Numbered from the stretch's first letter, positions 41,792-53,052 are shown. The stretch: 64,000 bases of DNA from Clostridia bacterium UC5.1-1C12 (GCA_001305055.1 BBZX01000002.1:248001-312000); one strand, 5' to 3'. Translations and numbers: made by a program. The notes: generated by a model not told the origin, from the letters alone.

Positions 41792-42781
41792 ATGAAAAAA
41801 TTATTATTGATTACTACGGGCGGCACCATCGCATCCGCTAAAGGTGAGGAAGGGCTGGAGCCTGAACTGACAAGCTCACAATTGCTTGATTTTCTGCCGC
41901 CGCAATCCGATATAAGCATTGACTGTATTGACCTGATGAAGATTGATAGTTCTAATATGCAGCCAGAGGAATGGCAGGTGATAGCCAGAGAAATTGCCCT
42001 TCATGTTGATGAGGTCGATGGCATCGTGCTGACGCATGGTACGGATACGATGGCTTATACCGCTTCTTCTTTAAGTTTTATGCTGCGCAATCTGCCGATT
42101 CCCGTTGTATTGACAGGATCACAGCTGCCTTTGTCACATCCGTTAAGTGATGGATATGATAATATTCGCTGCGCGATTGCGATGGCTGCCAGTGATAGCT
42201 GCGGTGTGTTTGTCGCTTTTAATCGTAAATTAATTCTTGGTTCGCGTTCCGTTAAGGTAAGAACGATGGGCTTTGACGCATTTGAAAGTGTTAATTGTGA
42301 ACCTGTAGGCTGTGTTGATGCCCGTGGTTTAACCATTCATCGTGAACTGCTGCCTAAGCGTACCGGTGATTTTAAACTGGAGGCTGATCTATGCAGCGAA
42401 GTGATTTTAATTAAATTGACGCCCGGCTTTAATCCTGACTTTTTTGATTTGCTTGTATCAATGCGTTATAAGGGTATTGTCATTGAAGCCTTTGGTGCCG
42501 GAGGACTGCATTTTATACGCCGTGATTTAATTGCTAAGCTGCAGTTATTGGTAGATCATGGCATCAGTGTTGTGGTATGTTCCCAATGCTTGTATGAGCG
42601 AAGTGATTTTTCCATCTACCAGACAGGTCAGAAGGTGCTGAAGCAAGGTGTGATTCAAGGCTTTGACATGACAAGTGAAGCAGCGGTTACAAAACTGATG
42701 TGGGCGCTTGGCAAAACCTTAGATCCGCAGGTGGTGAAGGCTATTTTTGAAGTGAATTATGTAGGCGAAGTAAGCCTTTAA
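41792..42781 (+). CDS. ansA: L-asparaginase, type I (cytoplasmic)
   Basis: 329 residues, intact, no signal peptide. Active-site motifs: LLLITTGGTIASA with nucleophile Thr in TGGTIAS, and VDGIVLTHGTDTMAYTASSLSF with the second catalytic Thr, Asp and downstream Lys region. It hydrolyses asparagine to aspartate and ammonia. ATG after AAGGAGC; 9 bp behind brnQ. Confidence 0.9.
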   Translation: MKKLLLITTGGTIASAKGEEGLEPELTSSQLLDFLPPQSDISIDCIDLMKIDSSNMQPEEWQVIAREIALHVDEVDGIVLTHGTDTMAYTASSLSFMLRNLPIPVVLTGSQLPLSHPLSDGYDNIRCAIAMAASDSCGVFVAFNRKLILGSRSVKVRTMGFDAFESVNCEPVGCVDARGLTIHRELLPKRTGDFKLEADLCSEVILIKLTPGFNPDFFDLLVSMRYKGIVIEAFGAGGLHFIRRDLIAKLQLLVDHGISVVVCSQCLYERSDFSIYQTGQKVLKQGVIQGFDMTSEAAVTKLMWALGKTLDPQVVKAIFEVNYVGEVSL

Positions 42782-42870
42782 AAAGTGTTAGCGTTATCAT
42801 CTGAATTGTATATTTACATTTAGTGAAATTGCTGTATCATAAACATGTTTAATGCAAAGGGGACTTGTTT

Positions 42871-44236
42871 ATGCTGTCAGAAAAATATGATTCACGTAAA
42901 GTTTTTATGATGTCGGTGCCGATTTTTATCGAACTCTTGCTGCAGATGCTGGTTGGCAATGTCGATCAGATCATGCTGTCCCAGTTTTCACAAAGTTCAG
43001 TGGCAGCAATTGGTAATGGCAATCAGATTATGAATTTGATTATCATTGTTTTAAATATGACAAGTGTCGGTATAACGATCATGATTTCGCAATATATTGG
43101 TGCTAAGGATGAGCATAAGGTTTCTGAAGTATGCAATGTGTCCCTGGCCGTTATGGGCTTTTTCAGTGCTGCTCTCACGGTTGTTTTGTTTCTGTTTTAT
43201 AAGCCTGTCTTTCAGCTGCTTTCAATACCGGAAGAAATTTTCAATGAAGCGGCTTCTTATCTTTTGATTGTCGGCAGTTTTTATTTTGGTACAGGGAATG
43301 TATTTAACGTTCTCAGCAATTTTGCGCAGTTATGCATTGATGAAGCAAGTCATGACTATTTCGGTGATAATGAATCTGTTAAATATCATCGGTAATGCGT
43401 TGCTGATCAATGGCTATTTCTTTTTCCCAAGACTAGGAATTGTAGGGGCGGCGATTTCAACTAATTTCAGTAAGCTGATCGGTTTGGCCTTGGTATTTAT
43501 GCTGTTTCGTTTTAGAGGCTATGCTGAGCTGAAGCTGTCTTATTTAAAGCCTTTCCCTGTTGAGACATGTAAAAAGCTGCTGTATATATCACTGCCTTCA
43601 GGTGCGGAGGCATTGTCTTATAATTTATCACAGACAATCATCATGAAATTTATCAATATGATGGGTACGGCAGTGATTGCGACAAAGGTGTATTGCAGTA
43701 TGATGGCGAATGTAGCTTATATTTATTCTATGGCGATTGCCCAGGCTACCCAGATTATCATCGGTTATTTAGTAGGTGCCGGGCGGCTGAATGAGGTTGG
43801 CCGCAAAGTATGGAACTGTGTATTTATATCGATTGCGGTATCGGTTGGCTTAACGGGCGTTATTTATTTTAATTCCGATTTGATTTTTGGCATATTTACG
43901 AATGATCCACAAATACTCGCATTGGCGAAACAGATCGTTTTTGTGGAGTTTGCCTTAGAGGTAGGCCGGTCGGTGAACATTGCAATGACCCGCGCGTTAG
44001 TTGCGACCTATGATGTGAAGGTGCCGGTTATTGCCGGTGTGCTGTCAGCATGGGGAATTGCTGTGGGAGTCGGTTATCTGTTAGGTGTGCAATGGGGCTG
44101 GGGATTGGTCGGCATCTGGATTGCAATGGCAGCCGATGAATTGATTCGAGCCGGTGTGTTTATTCTGCGGTTCATCAGTGGTGTGTGGAAGCAAAAGGTA
44201 AGCAGGGCATTGCCGCAGATAGCCGAAAGTAAATGA
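42871..44236 (+). CDS. MATE-family multidrug/cation efflux protein (one frameshift)
   Basis: About 455 residues and twelve membrane segments. N-terminal half: MMSVPIFIELLLQMLVGNVDQIMLSQFS and GNGNQIMNL, typical MATE. The frame breaks near 43310: FNVLS continues as AILRSYALMKQVMTISVIMNLLNIIGNALLING in the frame ending 44236. The second half has the repeat SLPSGAEALSYNLSQTIIMKFINMMG. AAAGGGGA suits ATG 42871. It exports drugs or metabolites using Na+ or H+; the substrate is unknown. Confidence 0.88.
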
Positions 44237-44306
44237 ATCTGATGGCTGTTTCACTATTTAAACAATTGATTTGTTCAGGAAAGTAAGCTTAAATTAAAAA
44301 AAAGTA

Positions 44307-44336
44307 TTGACGGCATCTATGGGTATTTGCTATAAT
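44307..44336 (+). promoter_or_regulatory. promoter of tRNA-Glu (first copy)
   Basis: TTGACG (44307-44312), 18-bp spacer, TATAAT (44331-44336) with an upstream TGC, 28 bp before the tRNA. Confidence 0.8.
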
Positions 44337-44364
44337 CTAAAAGCACTGCTGATAATGCAGTTCT

Positions 44365-44440
44365 GGCTCGTTGGAGAAACGGTTAACTCACTTGCCTTTC
44401 ACGCAAGCATTCACGGGTTCGAATCCCGTACGAGTCACCA
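44365..44440 (+). tRNA. tRNA-Glu (TTC)
   Basis: Full cloverleaf of 76 nt with encoded CCA. Acceptor stem GGCTCGT/ACGAGTC, anticodon stem CTTGC/GCAAG, loop CTTTCAC with anticodon TTC (44398-44400), T-loop GTTCGAATC. Identical over its whole length to 55259-55334. Confidence 0.95.
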
Positions 44441-44452
44441 ATAAAAAAGATA

Positions 44453-44480
44453 CTCACTGTTATAAAACGGTGAGTTTTTT
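44453..44480 (+). terminator. terminator after tRNA-Glu
   Basis: CTCACTGTT (44453-44461), loop ATAA, AACGGTGAG (44466-44474), then six T. Confidence 0.88.
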
Positions 44481-44685
44481 ATTTGCTTAACTATGATGAT
44501 AAAAAAGGAAAAAATTACCAAAATCATCACTGAAATATTTAGTATATGATTTATATATTGATATTATATTTTTTTGCGTAAGTTTATGCAAAGCTTTGGT
44601 CTTCTGCTTCTTAAAACACGGTGTTAACATTTAATTGTAGAAAGCGATACTTTGAGAAGAGAAAAACATACAAAGGAGGTATAAC

Positions 44686-46798
44686 GTGAATACTCGGCAG
44701 ATTGAAATCTTGAAGGTGATTAAGGACAGTCCGGAACCCAGTACTGTTTCTGAACTGGCAGCAATGTTCACCGTAAGTCAGCGAACTATACAAAATGATT
44801 TGAATACGATCGATGATGAATTATTATACCGTAATATCGAATCATTATTTCATGCCAGTAAAAAAGGCTGCTACATCAATAAAAATGCCGTCACAATTCA
44901 GAAAATCAATCAGATGATTTACGAATTTGACCTGTATTTGAATATTCTTTCTCCTGAGGGCAGACTTGAATTCTTATTCAGTATTTTGGCTCTGAAACAA
45001 GGCTATACAACGATTTCTACATTAGCAGAGAGTTTGAATATCAGCCGTAATACGATTCTCAATGATATTAAGAAATTAAGGAATACTTTAACCGAGATTC
45101 CTATACAAATCATCGCTAATTCGCGATATGGCATGAAAATGTCCGGAGAAGAAAAAGCGATTCGGACACAGGCTTTGGAAATTTATATGAAAAATGCAGA
45201 TAGTCAATGTGTGATGAGTCTTGATAAATACCGGCTTGCTAGTATATGCAATCACTTTATTAAGTATTGGGATGATTATGAAATTGAAATAATCTACGAT
45301 GCTATGCATGAATGTATTAATTCACTTGATAAAAGACCTACGGAAAATTCATTCCTCTATATTATATCATGCATTGAATTTCATTAGCTAGGATGAAAAT
45401 GGGTAAATATATTAATCTAACTTCTTTACAGCAGGATAGTATACGCGGAACAAATGAGTTTAAAATTATGGGCAGTATGCTGATCTCACTCTCTGAGAAA
45501 CTAGGTATTCATATACCGCTTGATGAAATAAGCTACCTGTCATACTTGCTGCTAAATGGGGTGAGTGTAATGTCTGTGAAGAGTGATGAATACAACTATG
45601 CTGAAATTCAATGGATCGTATGCAGACTCATCGATGCCATCAATCAAGATTTAAAACTTGCATTATCTCATGATTCAACAGCTTACAAGAATCTGATATT
45701 CCATTTGAAACCGGCAATTTATCGTATACAAAATCATATTGAGCTTGTAAACCCTCTGTTGTCTGAAATTAAAACAAAGTATTCTACAGTATTTCATGCA
45801 GTAAATAACAGTATCAATATTTTGGAAGAAATCATTGGCATGAAGGTATCTGAAGATGAAATTGGCTATATTGCCATTCATTTTATACCTATTATGGAAA
45901 CAAAAAATTATCAGGGAAATCATTATCCCAATATTGTAATAGTCTGTGATTCCGGCATCGGCACCTCTTATCTGCTGACAACTAAACTCTCTTCACTCTA
46001 TGAGGTCAACATTATTAAAACAATCGCACTCTACGAATTAAAAGATACACTGACTCATTATAATATTGATGCTATCGTTTCTACTATTGATTTAGATTTG
46101 TTTAGCGAAGAGATCGAATGTGTTAAAGTCTCACCTTTCATAACAAAAGAAGATGCCAGAAAGCTTGATAAGTTGTTTAATCGTCAGCGTGGATGGCTGC
46201 AGCTTGATGAAAGTAAATTTTTAAAAGTATTGAATAAATATGGAAGCTTCTATCAGGAAGATAAACTTATAAAGGAATTAAGTGATGAATTCAACATTAA
46301 ATTTAAAAATAGGAAAGGAAAGGAAGGGGAGCTGATGCTTAAAGATGTGGTTAGCCGGAATATGATTGAGCTTGATTATCGGGCAATGGATTGGGAACAG
46401 GCAGTTAGAGAGGCGGGACGTTTGCTGAAAGAAAATGGCTGTGTAGGTGATGAATATATAGAAAGTATGGTCAGCACAGTAAAAACGATTGGTACCTATA
46501 TTGTCATTTCAAAGGGGATCGCACTTCCGCATTCAAGAAGCGGTAAAGATGCTTACAAGGTAGGTATCAGTATTCTTAGATTAAAAGAACCGGTTGTGTT
46601 CGGGCATCCGGAAAATGATCCGGTAGATTTATTATTTGCGTTATCATCAATAGACAATACATCGCATCTTACGGCTTTGCAGGATCTCTCACAGGTTTAA
46701 ACGATCCTTTAAATATTGGCTTCTTCAGAAGTGCCAAGACAGCAGATGAAATCATTGATTTTATTGAAGAAAAGAGGAAAGAAAAAAGTGAACAGTAA
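44686..46798 (+). CDS. PRD/EIIB/EIIA PTS transcriptional regulator (two frameshifts)
   Basis: BglG-type regulator of about 704 residues. GTG 44686 follows AAAGGAGGTATAAC. Domains: HTH (ELAAMFTVSQRTIQNDLNTID), second HTH (STLAESLNISRNTILNDIKKL), PRD1, PRD2 (SINILEEIIGMKVSEDEIGYIAIHFIP), EIIB-like with VIVCDSGIGTSYLL (cysteine kept) and EIIA with GIALPHSRSG (active His). Frames change near 45388 and at 46695, where adding one base gives LQDLSTGLNDPLNIGFFRSA to the stop at 46798. It controls the ascorbate-type PTS genes that follow, sensing transport through phosphorylation. Confidence 0.87.
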
Positions 46799-47395
46799 AG
46801 AATTAATTGCAGCTGCTAAGTTTCTTAAACAGCAAAAATTGGTGAGCGACGGGGTAAATAAAGGCAGTATTTCAATAAGATTGGATAATAAACAGATTTT
46901 AATGAGTCCAAGTAAACTGTCTTATGATGAGCTGACTGACAATAAGCTTAATATTGTTAAAGCTGATGGTACATATGTTTCACAGCCCTCACCAAGCTCA
47001 AGAGATACGTATTTCCACTTAAATATTTATCAGCAGCGAGAAGATGTGAATTGTATTATTCATACCCATTCAAGGTATGCAACAGCTCTTGCTCTGGCAG
47101 GCCAAGGAATACCCTTTATTTTATATGGAATGAAATTTCATTGTAAGGGAAGTGTGGAATTGGCACCGTTTGAATTTCCTGATTCACCGGCATGCAATGA
47201 AAAATTATCCGTTATCTAGGAAATAAAAATGCTGTTTTATTAGAAAATCACGGATTGATCTGTGTTGGCAAAACGATTAAAGAATGCTTGGAAACAGTTG
47301 AATTTGTAGAGGCAATCAGTGAAAGCTATCTTCATGCTTTAGCGATTGGGAAAGTAAAGGATATTAAAAATTGGGAGGTGATCAATTATGGTTAA
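46788..47395 (+). CDS. class II aldolase/adducin family (AraD/FucA/UlaF-like; one frameshift)
   Basis: Zinc aldolase or epimerase of about 202 residues. GTG 46788 lies inside the end of the regulator, with GAGGAAAGAAAA upstream. KGSISIRL and SPSKLSYDEL form the phosphate pocket; the metal site is IIHTHSRYATALA. The frame breaks at about 47215: RYLGNKNAVLLENHGLICVGKTIKECL continues to TAA 47393-47395 and supplies the third His (NHGL). It overlaps the ATG of EIIB by 8 bp. In ascorbate pathways UlaF-type enzymes epimerise ribulose-5-P; a related step on a pentulose phosphate is likely. Confidence 0.8.
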
Positions 47396-47681
47396 ATATA
47401 AAATTGGTGTTTGCTGTACATTCGGAGCTGGCAGCTCACTGATGCTTAAAATGAATTTGGATTCAGTGTTCAAGAAAATGAATTTTGATGCAGAGGTAGA
47501 GGTCTATGATATTTCAAGCATTACCGGGATGAAGAATGATCTTAATGCAATTTATACAAGTACAGCATTGGTATCACAAGTACAGGATGCATTAAAGGGT
47601 GCAGAGACGATCGTTGTACCCGTTGTCAATTATTTTGATTTAGGAAAACTGGAGGAATTGACCAGAGAGTATCTGCTATAA
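47388..47681 (+). CDS. ulaB: PTS EIIB, ascorbate (UlaB) type
   Basis: 97 residues, intact. Phosphocysteine in CCTFGAGSSLMLKMN near the N-terminus, as in UlaB (CGxGxGSSxxxKM). ATG after GGGAGGTGATCA. Pairs with UlaA 13 bp downstream. An adjacent EIIA gene is absent; the regulator's EIIA domain or another EIIA must supply phosphate. Confidence 0.82.
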   Translation: MVKYKIGVCCTFGAGSSLMLKMNLDSVFKKMNFDAEVEVYDISSITGMKNDLNAIYTSTALVSQVQDALKGAETIVVPVVNYFDLGKLEELTREYLL

Positions 47682-47694
47682 AGGGAGGTAGAAC

Positions 47695-48993
47695 ATGGAA
47701 CTATTAAAATCGATACTGGATTTTTTCACAGGACAAATATTTCAGACACCAGCATATTTTATGGCTTTAGTTGTATTGCTTGGCTGTATTTTTCAGAAAA
47801 AGGATGCTAAGAGTACAGTTGTTTCGGTAATTAAAACAATCGTTGGTATGATGATTTTGAGCGTTGGTTCAGGGCAGCTGAAAAATGCTTCTCAGGCGGT
47901 GATTGAATTATTTACAGTCCGAATGGGGATTCAGGGTGTAAGTACCGATATGTGGACGGCAGTCTATGCTTATATTGATGAACTAGCGGTTATCGGTATG
48001 GGAAATGTGGGGATGGTGATGATTACCGCATGGATAGTTAATCTTTTGCTGGCTAAATTTACACCCATCAAAACGATATTTTTAACAGGTCATGTAGCAT
48101 ATTGTGACAGTGCTTTTATTACATTCTTTTTGTACCGCATGTGTGGTTTCACAGGTACAACGTTATTTATCAGTGCAGTAGCTGCCTGCGGTATTTATTG
48201 GTGGCTGTTCCCATCGCTGCTGAGACGATTCCTGACCCCTTTACTTGGCGATACACCGCTGACATTGGGACATAATTTATGTATTTCAGGTATCATCACA
48301 ATTCAGCTTTCAAAGCTGTTCGGCAAAAAAGAGCAAAGTGCTGAAGATCTGGACCTGCCGGGATGGTTGTCAATTTTCAAGGATTCAGTTGTAGCATACA
48401 GCATTATTATGGGGATTATTTATGTCGGTATTATCCTGATCTGCGGAGAAGAGATCGTTGCGGCTAAATCCGGTGCAACCAATTGGATTTTATATGGTAT
48501 GAATCAGGGCTTTACAATGGCGGTTGGCGTATATATTCTGCTGTCAGGTGTACGTATGTTCCTGAATGAATTGATACCGGCTTTTAAAGGCTTTTCGGAT
48601 AAACTTGTTCCGGGGGCTATTGCGGCAGTTGATTCACCTGTATTCTGGTCATATGCGCCGACAGCAGCAATGCTTGGCTTTCTGACAACCGTTGTAGGAC
48701 AGTTTACGGGTGTATTGATTTTGGCAGCACTTGGGTCACCGATCATTGCGATACCAAGTGTTATCCCGCTTTTCTTCGGCGGCTGTACATTAGGTGTTTT
48801 TGCCAATTCGACGGGCGGCTGGAAGGGTACGATTATTACTACCTTTATTATGGGTATTGTGGTAATCTGCGGCAGTGCTGCTCTTGCATATCTTCTGAAT
48901 TTTGGTTATGTGCCGGGACATTCTGACTGGTCAACACTCTGGCTGGCAATTGTCGCGATTCTAAGAGTTATTTTTGGACCAGTGAATGCGTAG
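47695..48993 (+). CDS. ulaA: PTS EIIC, ascorbate (UlaA) type
   Basis: Membrane permease of 432 residues, intact, about eleven membrane segments. Family blocks: VIKTIVGMMILSVGSGQL, IKTIFLTGHVAY, DLPGWLSIFKDSVV, GVRMFLNELIPAFKGFSDKLVPGAIAAVD and VFANSTGGWKG. It differs from E. coli UlaA in its shorter C-terminus. It imports L-ascorbate or a related lactone or acid; the lactonase behind it (49004) supports a lactone substrate. Confidence 0.88.
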   Translation: MELLKSILDFFTGQIFQTPAYFMALVVLLGCIFQKKDAKSTVVSVIKTIVGMMILSVGSGQLKNASQAVIELFTVRMGIQGVSTDMWTAVYAYIDELAVIGMGNVGMVMITAWIVNLLLAKFTPIKTIFLTGHVAYCDSAFITFFLYRMCGFTGTTLFISAVAACGIYWWLFPSLLRRFLTPLLGDTPLTLGHNLCISGIITIQLSKLFGKKEQSAEDLDLPGWLSIFKDSVVAYSIIMGIIYVGIILICGEEIVAAKSGATNWILYGMNQGFTMAVGVYILLSGVRMFLNELIPAFKGFSDKLVPGAIAAVDSPVFWSYAPTAAMLGFLTTVVGQFTGVLILAALGSPIIAIPSVIPLFFGGCTLGVFANSTGGWKGTIITTFIMGIVVICGSAALAYLLNFGYVPGHSDWSTLWLAIVAILRVIFGPVNA

Positions 48994-49003
48994 GTGAAAG
49001 ACA

Positions 49004-49951
49004 ATGAAAACAATTAAAACAGTTAATGGAGAAATACTTCCGGATGAACTTGGTTTTACAGATATTCACGATCATGTTTGGAAATCAGGCGGGATGGAAG
49101 TGCTTGAAGATAAGGATTTCGGTATTGAAAACATCAAAAAGTCACAATTGGAGCTGAAGAAGTTCAAAGCTGCAGGCGGCGATGCACTCATTGATATGCA
49201 GCCGCTTGGTGTAGGAAGAGGTATTCGTGAATTGAAACAGATTGCCGAGGGAAGTGATGTTCATCTGATAGCTATTACCGGATTTCATCGCGGTGCACTT
49301 TATGATAAGGCTCATTTTGTACATAAATATACTGTTGATCAATTAGTAGAAATCATCACATCGGAAGTGAAAGAGGGAATCGAAGTTAATGATTTCTGCG
49401 GCCCTTTTATAGAACATTCAGATGTATTGCCCGGCTTAGTTAAGTGCGGAACCAGTTATTATAAAATAACACCGCTTGAAGAAAAAATGATGCGTGTGGT
49501 TGCTCGCGTCAGTGCAGACACCGGCATTCCTATCGGAACGCATACGCATATGGGCACTATGGGTTATGAACAGGCAAAGTTTCTGATAGAAGCCGGTGCT
49601 GATCCAAAAAAATCATGATTGGACATTTAGACCGTAATGCAGATTTGATTTATCACAAGAAGTACTTGAACTAGGTGTTTCCATTCAATATGACTGTGTT
49701 GCCAGAGTTAAATATCATCCGCTTTGTGAAACTATGACATTGATTAAGGAATTAAGTGCTATGGGTTATGCGGATCATATCATGATCGGCGGTGACTGGG
49801 GCAGGGCATCTTACCTTCAGGCTTACGGCGGAGAGCAGGATTAGCATTTATACCTGCAAAGCTACCAGATATGATGAAGGATTATGGTATTGATGATGCA
49901 GTAATCAAGAAGATTTTCATCGATAATCCAAAAACTTTCTTAGCCTATTGA
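49004..49951 (+). CDS. phosphotriesterase-family (phospho)lactonase (about two frameshifts)
   Basis: PTE-family amidohydrolase of about 316 residues. Metal ligands: GFTDIHDHVW (HxH), a lysine in VKCGTSYYKITP, GTHTHMG (H), MIGHLDRNAD (H) and IMIGGDWGRASYL (D). Frames break near 49615 (one missing A: DPKKIMIGHLDRN), near 49650 and near 49835. Relatives encoded beside PTS genes, such as one from Mycoplasma synoviae, are known to open phosphorylated aldono-1,4-lactones. Here it follows ulaA, so it probably opens a lactone phosphate made by the PTS, the job done by the unrelated UlaG in enterobacteria. It is paralogous to php at 1244. Confidence 0.82.
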
Positions 49952-49955
49952 TAGA

Positions 49956-50765
49956 ATGGATAAAATTTCAATGATCCTGTTTGACCTTGATGGTACTCTG
50001 TTGGATTCAAAATATTGTATTCTGAAACAAACTAAAAAAGAAATCAGGCAGTTAAGTGCATTGGGGATAATCATTGTTCTATGTTCAGGGAGATATCCAG
50101 GTATGATGAAACTCTATATGAGTGAAATTAAAGCAAATTGGATGATTGCAATGAATGGTGCGTTCATCCAGTCATCAGACAATCAGGTATTGAAAGAAAG
50201 CCGGATAGATCAAAAAATTACTGATTTAATACTAGGAATATGCAATCAATATGAAATTCCGTACATTATCCAAAATGACAGAGACATTTATTTTAGTTCA
50301 GATAATACAAGAAGCTTCATGATTCAGCGCTATAATGAATTGGCTATACTTGCAGATCTGGAACACACTGTTATTCAGCCATTAAAAATCATTCCGCAAA
50401 GAATCCATAAAATCATGATTCCAACGCAAGATGATAGAACTAAAAATTTGTTATTTGACATATTCAAACGTCATCCGATTACGGTAACTTCATCATCTTC
50501 AAATCTGCTTGAAATCACAGCTGAATCAGTAAATAAGGGAAGTGCGCTTTCATATCTTGCGGCTGTCTGCGGTGTTGGACGAGCGGAAATCTGTGTGTTT
50601 GGCGATTCAAAGAATGATATATCGATGTTTCAGCTTGCAGGATATAAAATTGCCATGGGCAATGCGGACATTGAGTTGAAGACACTTGCTGATGCGGTAA
50701 TTGGTACGAATGATGAAGCAAGTATTGCCCAAGTTCTTGCACGAATCAGGAAAGGGTGTCTATGA
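49956..50765 (+). CDS. HAD-superfamily phosphatase, Cof type
   Basis: 269 residues, intact. Motif I ILFDLDGTLLDSK (nucleophile Asp), motif II VLCSGR, motif IV CVFGDSKNDISMFQ, with a C2b-type cap between. It starts 5 bp after the lactonase stop, and its stop overlaps the next ATG (ATGA). It dephosphorylates sugar phosphates or similar; here probably a pathway or overflow intermediate. Confidence 0.87.
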   Translation: MDKISMILFDLDGTLLDSKYCILKQTKKEIRQLSALGIIIVLCSGRYPGMMKLYMSEIKANWMIAMNGAFIQSSDNQVLKESRIDQKITDLILGICNQYEIPYIIQNDRDIYFSSDNTRSFMIQRYNELAILADLEHTVIQPLKIIPQRIHKIMIPTQDDRTKNLLFDIFKRHPITVTSSSSNLLEITAESVNKGSALSYLAAVCGVGRAEICVFGDSKNDISMFQLAGYKIAMGNADIELKTLADAVIGTNDEASIAQVLARIRKGCL

Positions 50766-51612
50766 AAGTAACATTGTTGGCAGAGAATAATAGTTTGTTT
50801 TGTGTTTATCTGAATGCTGAACATGGTTTTTCTGCATGGATCGAAGATGAACAGCAGAAAGTATTGTTTGATTGCGGTTATTCAGATAATTTTATAAAAA
50901 ATGCTGAAGCATTAGGTATTGATTTAAGAACTGTAGACATTGTGGTGCTGAGTCATTGTCACCGCGATCATACAGGTGGTTTAAAATACTTAATTAAGTA
51001 TTTCAAGGATCATGCCATGATTCGCAAACCTAAGCTCTTAGTTGCTGATGAAAGAATTTTTGCAAAACGCTGGAATTTTCAGAAGAATCATAATTCCGGA
51101 TTGGATCTAAGCAAAAAGGAGCTTGAACCTTATTTTGATGTTCAGGTTAGCCGTGAACCATATTGGATCACCAATAATTTATGTTTTATGGGTATAACAG
51201 AGCGAACCGATGATTTTGAACACATTCATCCGCAGCGTGCCAAGGTTTTAATCAATGGAAAATGGTGCGATGATGTTGTAGATGAAGATACACAGCTTTG
51301 CTATCGTCATAAAATGGTAAGGATGTAAGTGTTGTCGCGGCATGTGCCCACTATGGAATTTGTAATATCATGGAATATGCAAAAAAGCTAACAGGATGCT
51401 CTCATATTCATACTTACATTGGCGGATCACATCTGCGAATTGATGAAGTGCCTGAATCACAAGTTGAGAAAACATGTGATTATATCGGCAGACAGGCAAT
51501 ACATGATTTCTATATCTGTCATGATACTGATTTATTCTGTAAAAAGGCGCTGTGGAATACCACTCCAAGTAAAGAAGCGGGTACAGGTTTGATTGTTGAA
51601 ATTGATAGATAA
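50762..51612 (+). CDS. metallo-beta-lactamase-fold hydrolase (one frameshift)
   Basis: About 283 residues. Metal motif VVLSHCHRDHTGGL; start FCVYLNAEHGFSAWIEDEQQKVLFDCGYSDNF, the style of the dihydropterin-aminobenzene-phosphate-synthase-like subgroup. Adding one G near 51315 gives YRHKDGKDVSVVAACAHYGICNIMEYAKKLTG, which continues to HTYIGGSHLR with the final metal His. It ends the PTS operon. The substrate is unknown; a lactone or phosphodiester is plausible in this context. Confidence 0.8.
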
Positions 51613-51727
51613 ATAAGAGGGTCTGTTACATATCATTTCAAATAATGGAAAAGTATATAAGCCAAAGTTTACATATGATGTTCTTTCAGAATTTTGGTCA
51701 GCGGATTATAATTACTTTACATAAAAA

Positions 51728-51770
51728 GAGAGCTTTAAGTCTGTATTTTTCACAGATTTAAAGCTCCTAT
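51728..51770. terminator. terminator between convergent genes
   Basis: GAGCTTTAA (51730-51738) pairs with TTTAAAGCTC (51757-51766), extended by TCTGT/ACAGA. Flanked by A and T, so it can work on both strands. Confidence 0.75.
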
Positions 51771-51783
51771 TATTTCAGTAACA

Positions 51784-53044
51784 CTATAGGATCCAAAGTT
51801 CAGAAAGAATCGATTCTTTACTCACATTCCACATAGCTTTTTTTGCATGTTTTTTATGATAGGCCAGCGGTGTCATACCGACCTCTTTCTTAAACATATC
51901 CGTAAAATAACGCATATTCGTAAAACCCGCAGTATTCATAACTTCAGCAATCTCCCTATCAGTCTTTAATAGTTCCTTTGCTTTATTAATTCTAAGTTTG
52001 GAAATATATTCGCTGATTGACATGGATACTTCACGATTGAAATCCGTGCTGAGTGATGTAGAATTAACATTCGTATATTCAGAGATAACCTTAAGTGATA
52101 TATCTTGTGTATAGTTGTCCATGATAAAACTAAGTGCTAATAAAACATTATGCGTGTAACGCTGATCCGGACAGCTGTTATAGATCATCGTCAGCCGTTT
52201 TTTTAGATCCTCAGTATAGGCTTCAAGTGTATCATAATCTTTTTGACGTTTTTGTTTTTGGTATATTTTTGATCTTATAAACCTTCTGAAACAACAGGAC
52301 GGTCATCTCGCACAAGGTAAATGCCGTATTAAAGCATTCAGCACTTAACGAAGAATGTACAAGCTGATTAAAAAGAATGTCAGTCTGATGCAGAATTTCT
52401 TCCAAAGAAGCATTGCAGCATAAATATTTCAGCTTACGGCAATTTTCATCGATCAAGGTCAGGCACATTCAATCGTGATCTGACTTACCAGCTCCTGTGT
52501 GATTACTTCTTCATGAATTCCGAAAAAGGCAAGCAGATTAAGCCTTCTGGCTTCTTCGTAGGCTAAATGAATAGATTCATAACCGCTGTAATCAACAGCC
52601 AGCGAGGTAGCGATAGGTACGGCTCGTTCATGGTAATGATTTTTGATCGTTGTATCAATTTTGCTTGCCACTGCAATCGGCGGACAAAGAGGATCATCAG
52701 CTTCACTAAAAAGTACAGCCACCTTTTTTGAATTATCAACCTTTATTAGAAAACAGTTTCCTTGATAATGATTTTCTTCGAGAATTTTATAGATTACCTC
52801 ATATTCATATAATATTTTTTTACATCATGATCAAAGGAATCAGATTCTGTGTAAATATTATATTTACTATCAACACCGGTAATGCAGAAATGAAAATGAT
52901 TGACATCAAAATGAATATCAAGTTCGTTGTTTTTAATGAAGCTTTCAACCAGCAGCTGGTTATCATCCATAGCCAATAATTCATCAGCATATTGTGGGCA
53001 ACAAAGTCAGTGCTGCGTTTTTGTATTAACTCATGTTTTTCCAT
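51784..53044 (-). CDS. AraC-family transcriptional regulator (several frameshifts)
   Basis: About 420 residues. The C-terminal domain (from 52188) has two HTH motifs: ISLKVISEYTNVNSTSLSTDFNREV and IAEVMNTAGFTNMRYFTDMFKKEVGMTPLAYHKKH, classical AraC/XylS. The N-terminal part, spread over several frames (53044 to about 52470), reads VAMDDNQLLVESFIKNNELDIHFDVNHFHFCITG and PLCPPIAVASKIDTTIKNHYHERAVPIATSLAVDYSGYESIHLAYEEARRLN, typical of YesN/Btr-type regulators. It faces away from the reductase at 53140 with a 95-bp shared spacer holding a direct repeat, so it probably controls that gene. Confidence 0.8.
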
Positions 53045-53052
53045 GTTTCCAG

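Noticed and set aside
51613..51727. Short coding-like stretch IISNNGKVYKPKFTYDVLSEFW after the beta-lactamase-fold gene
   Set aside because: Only about 30 codons, no start with a ribosome site and no family match; possibly a gene remnant, not annotated.
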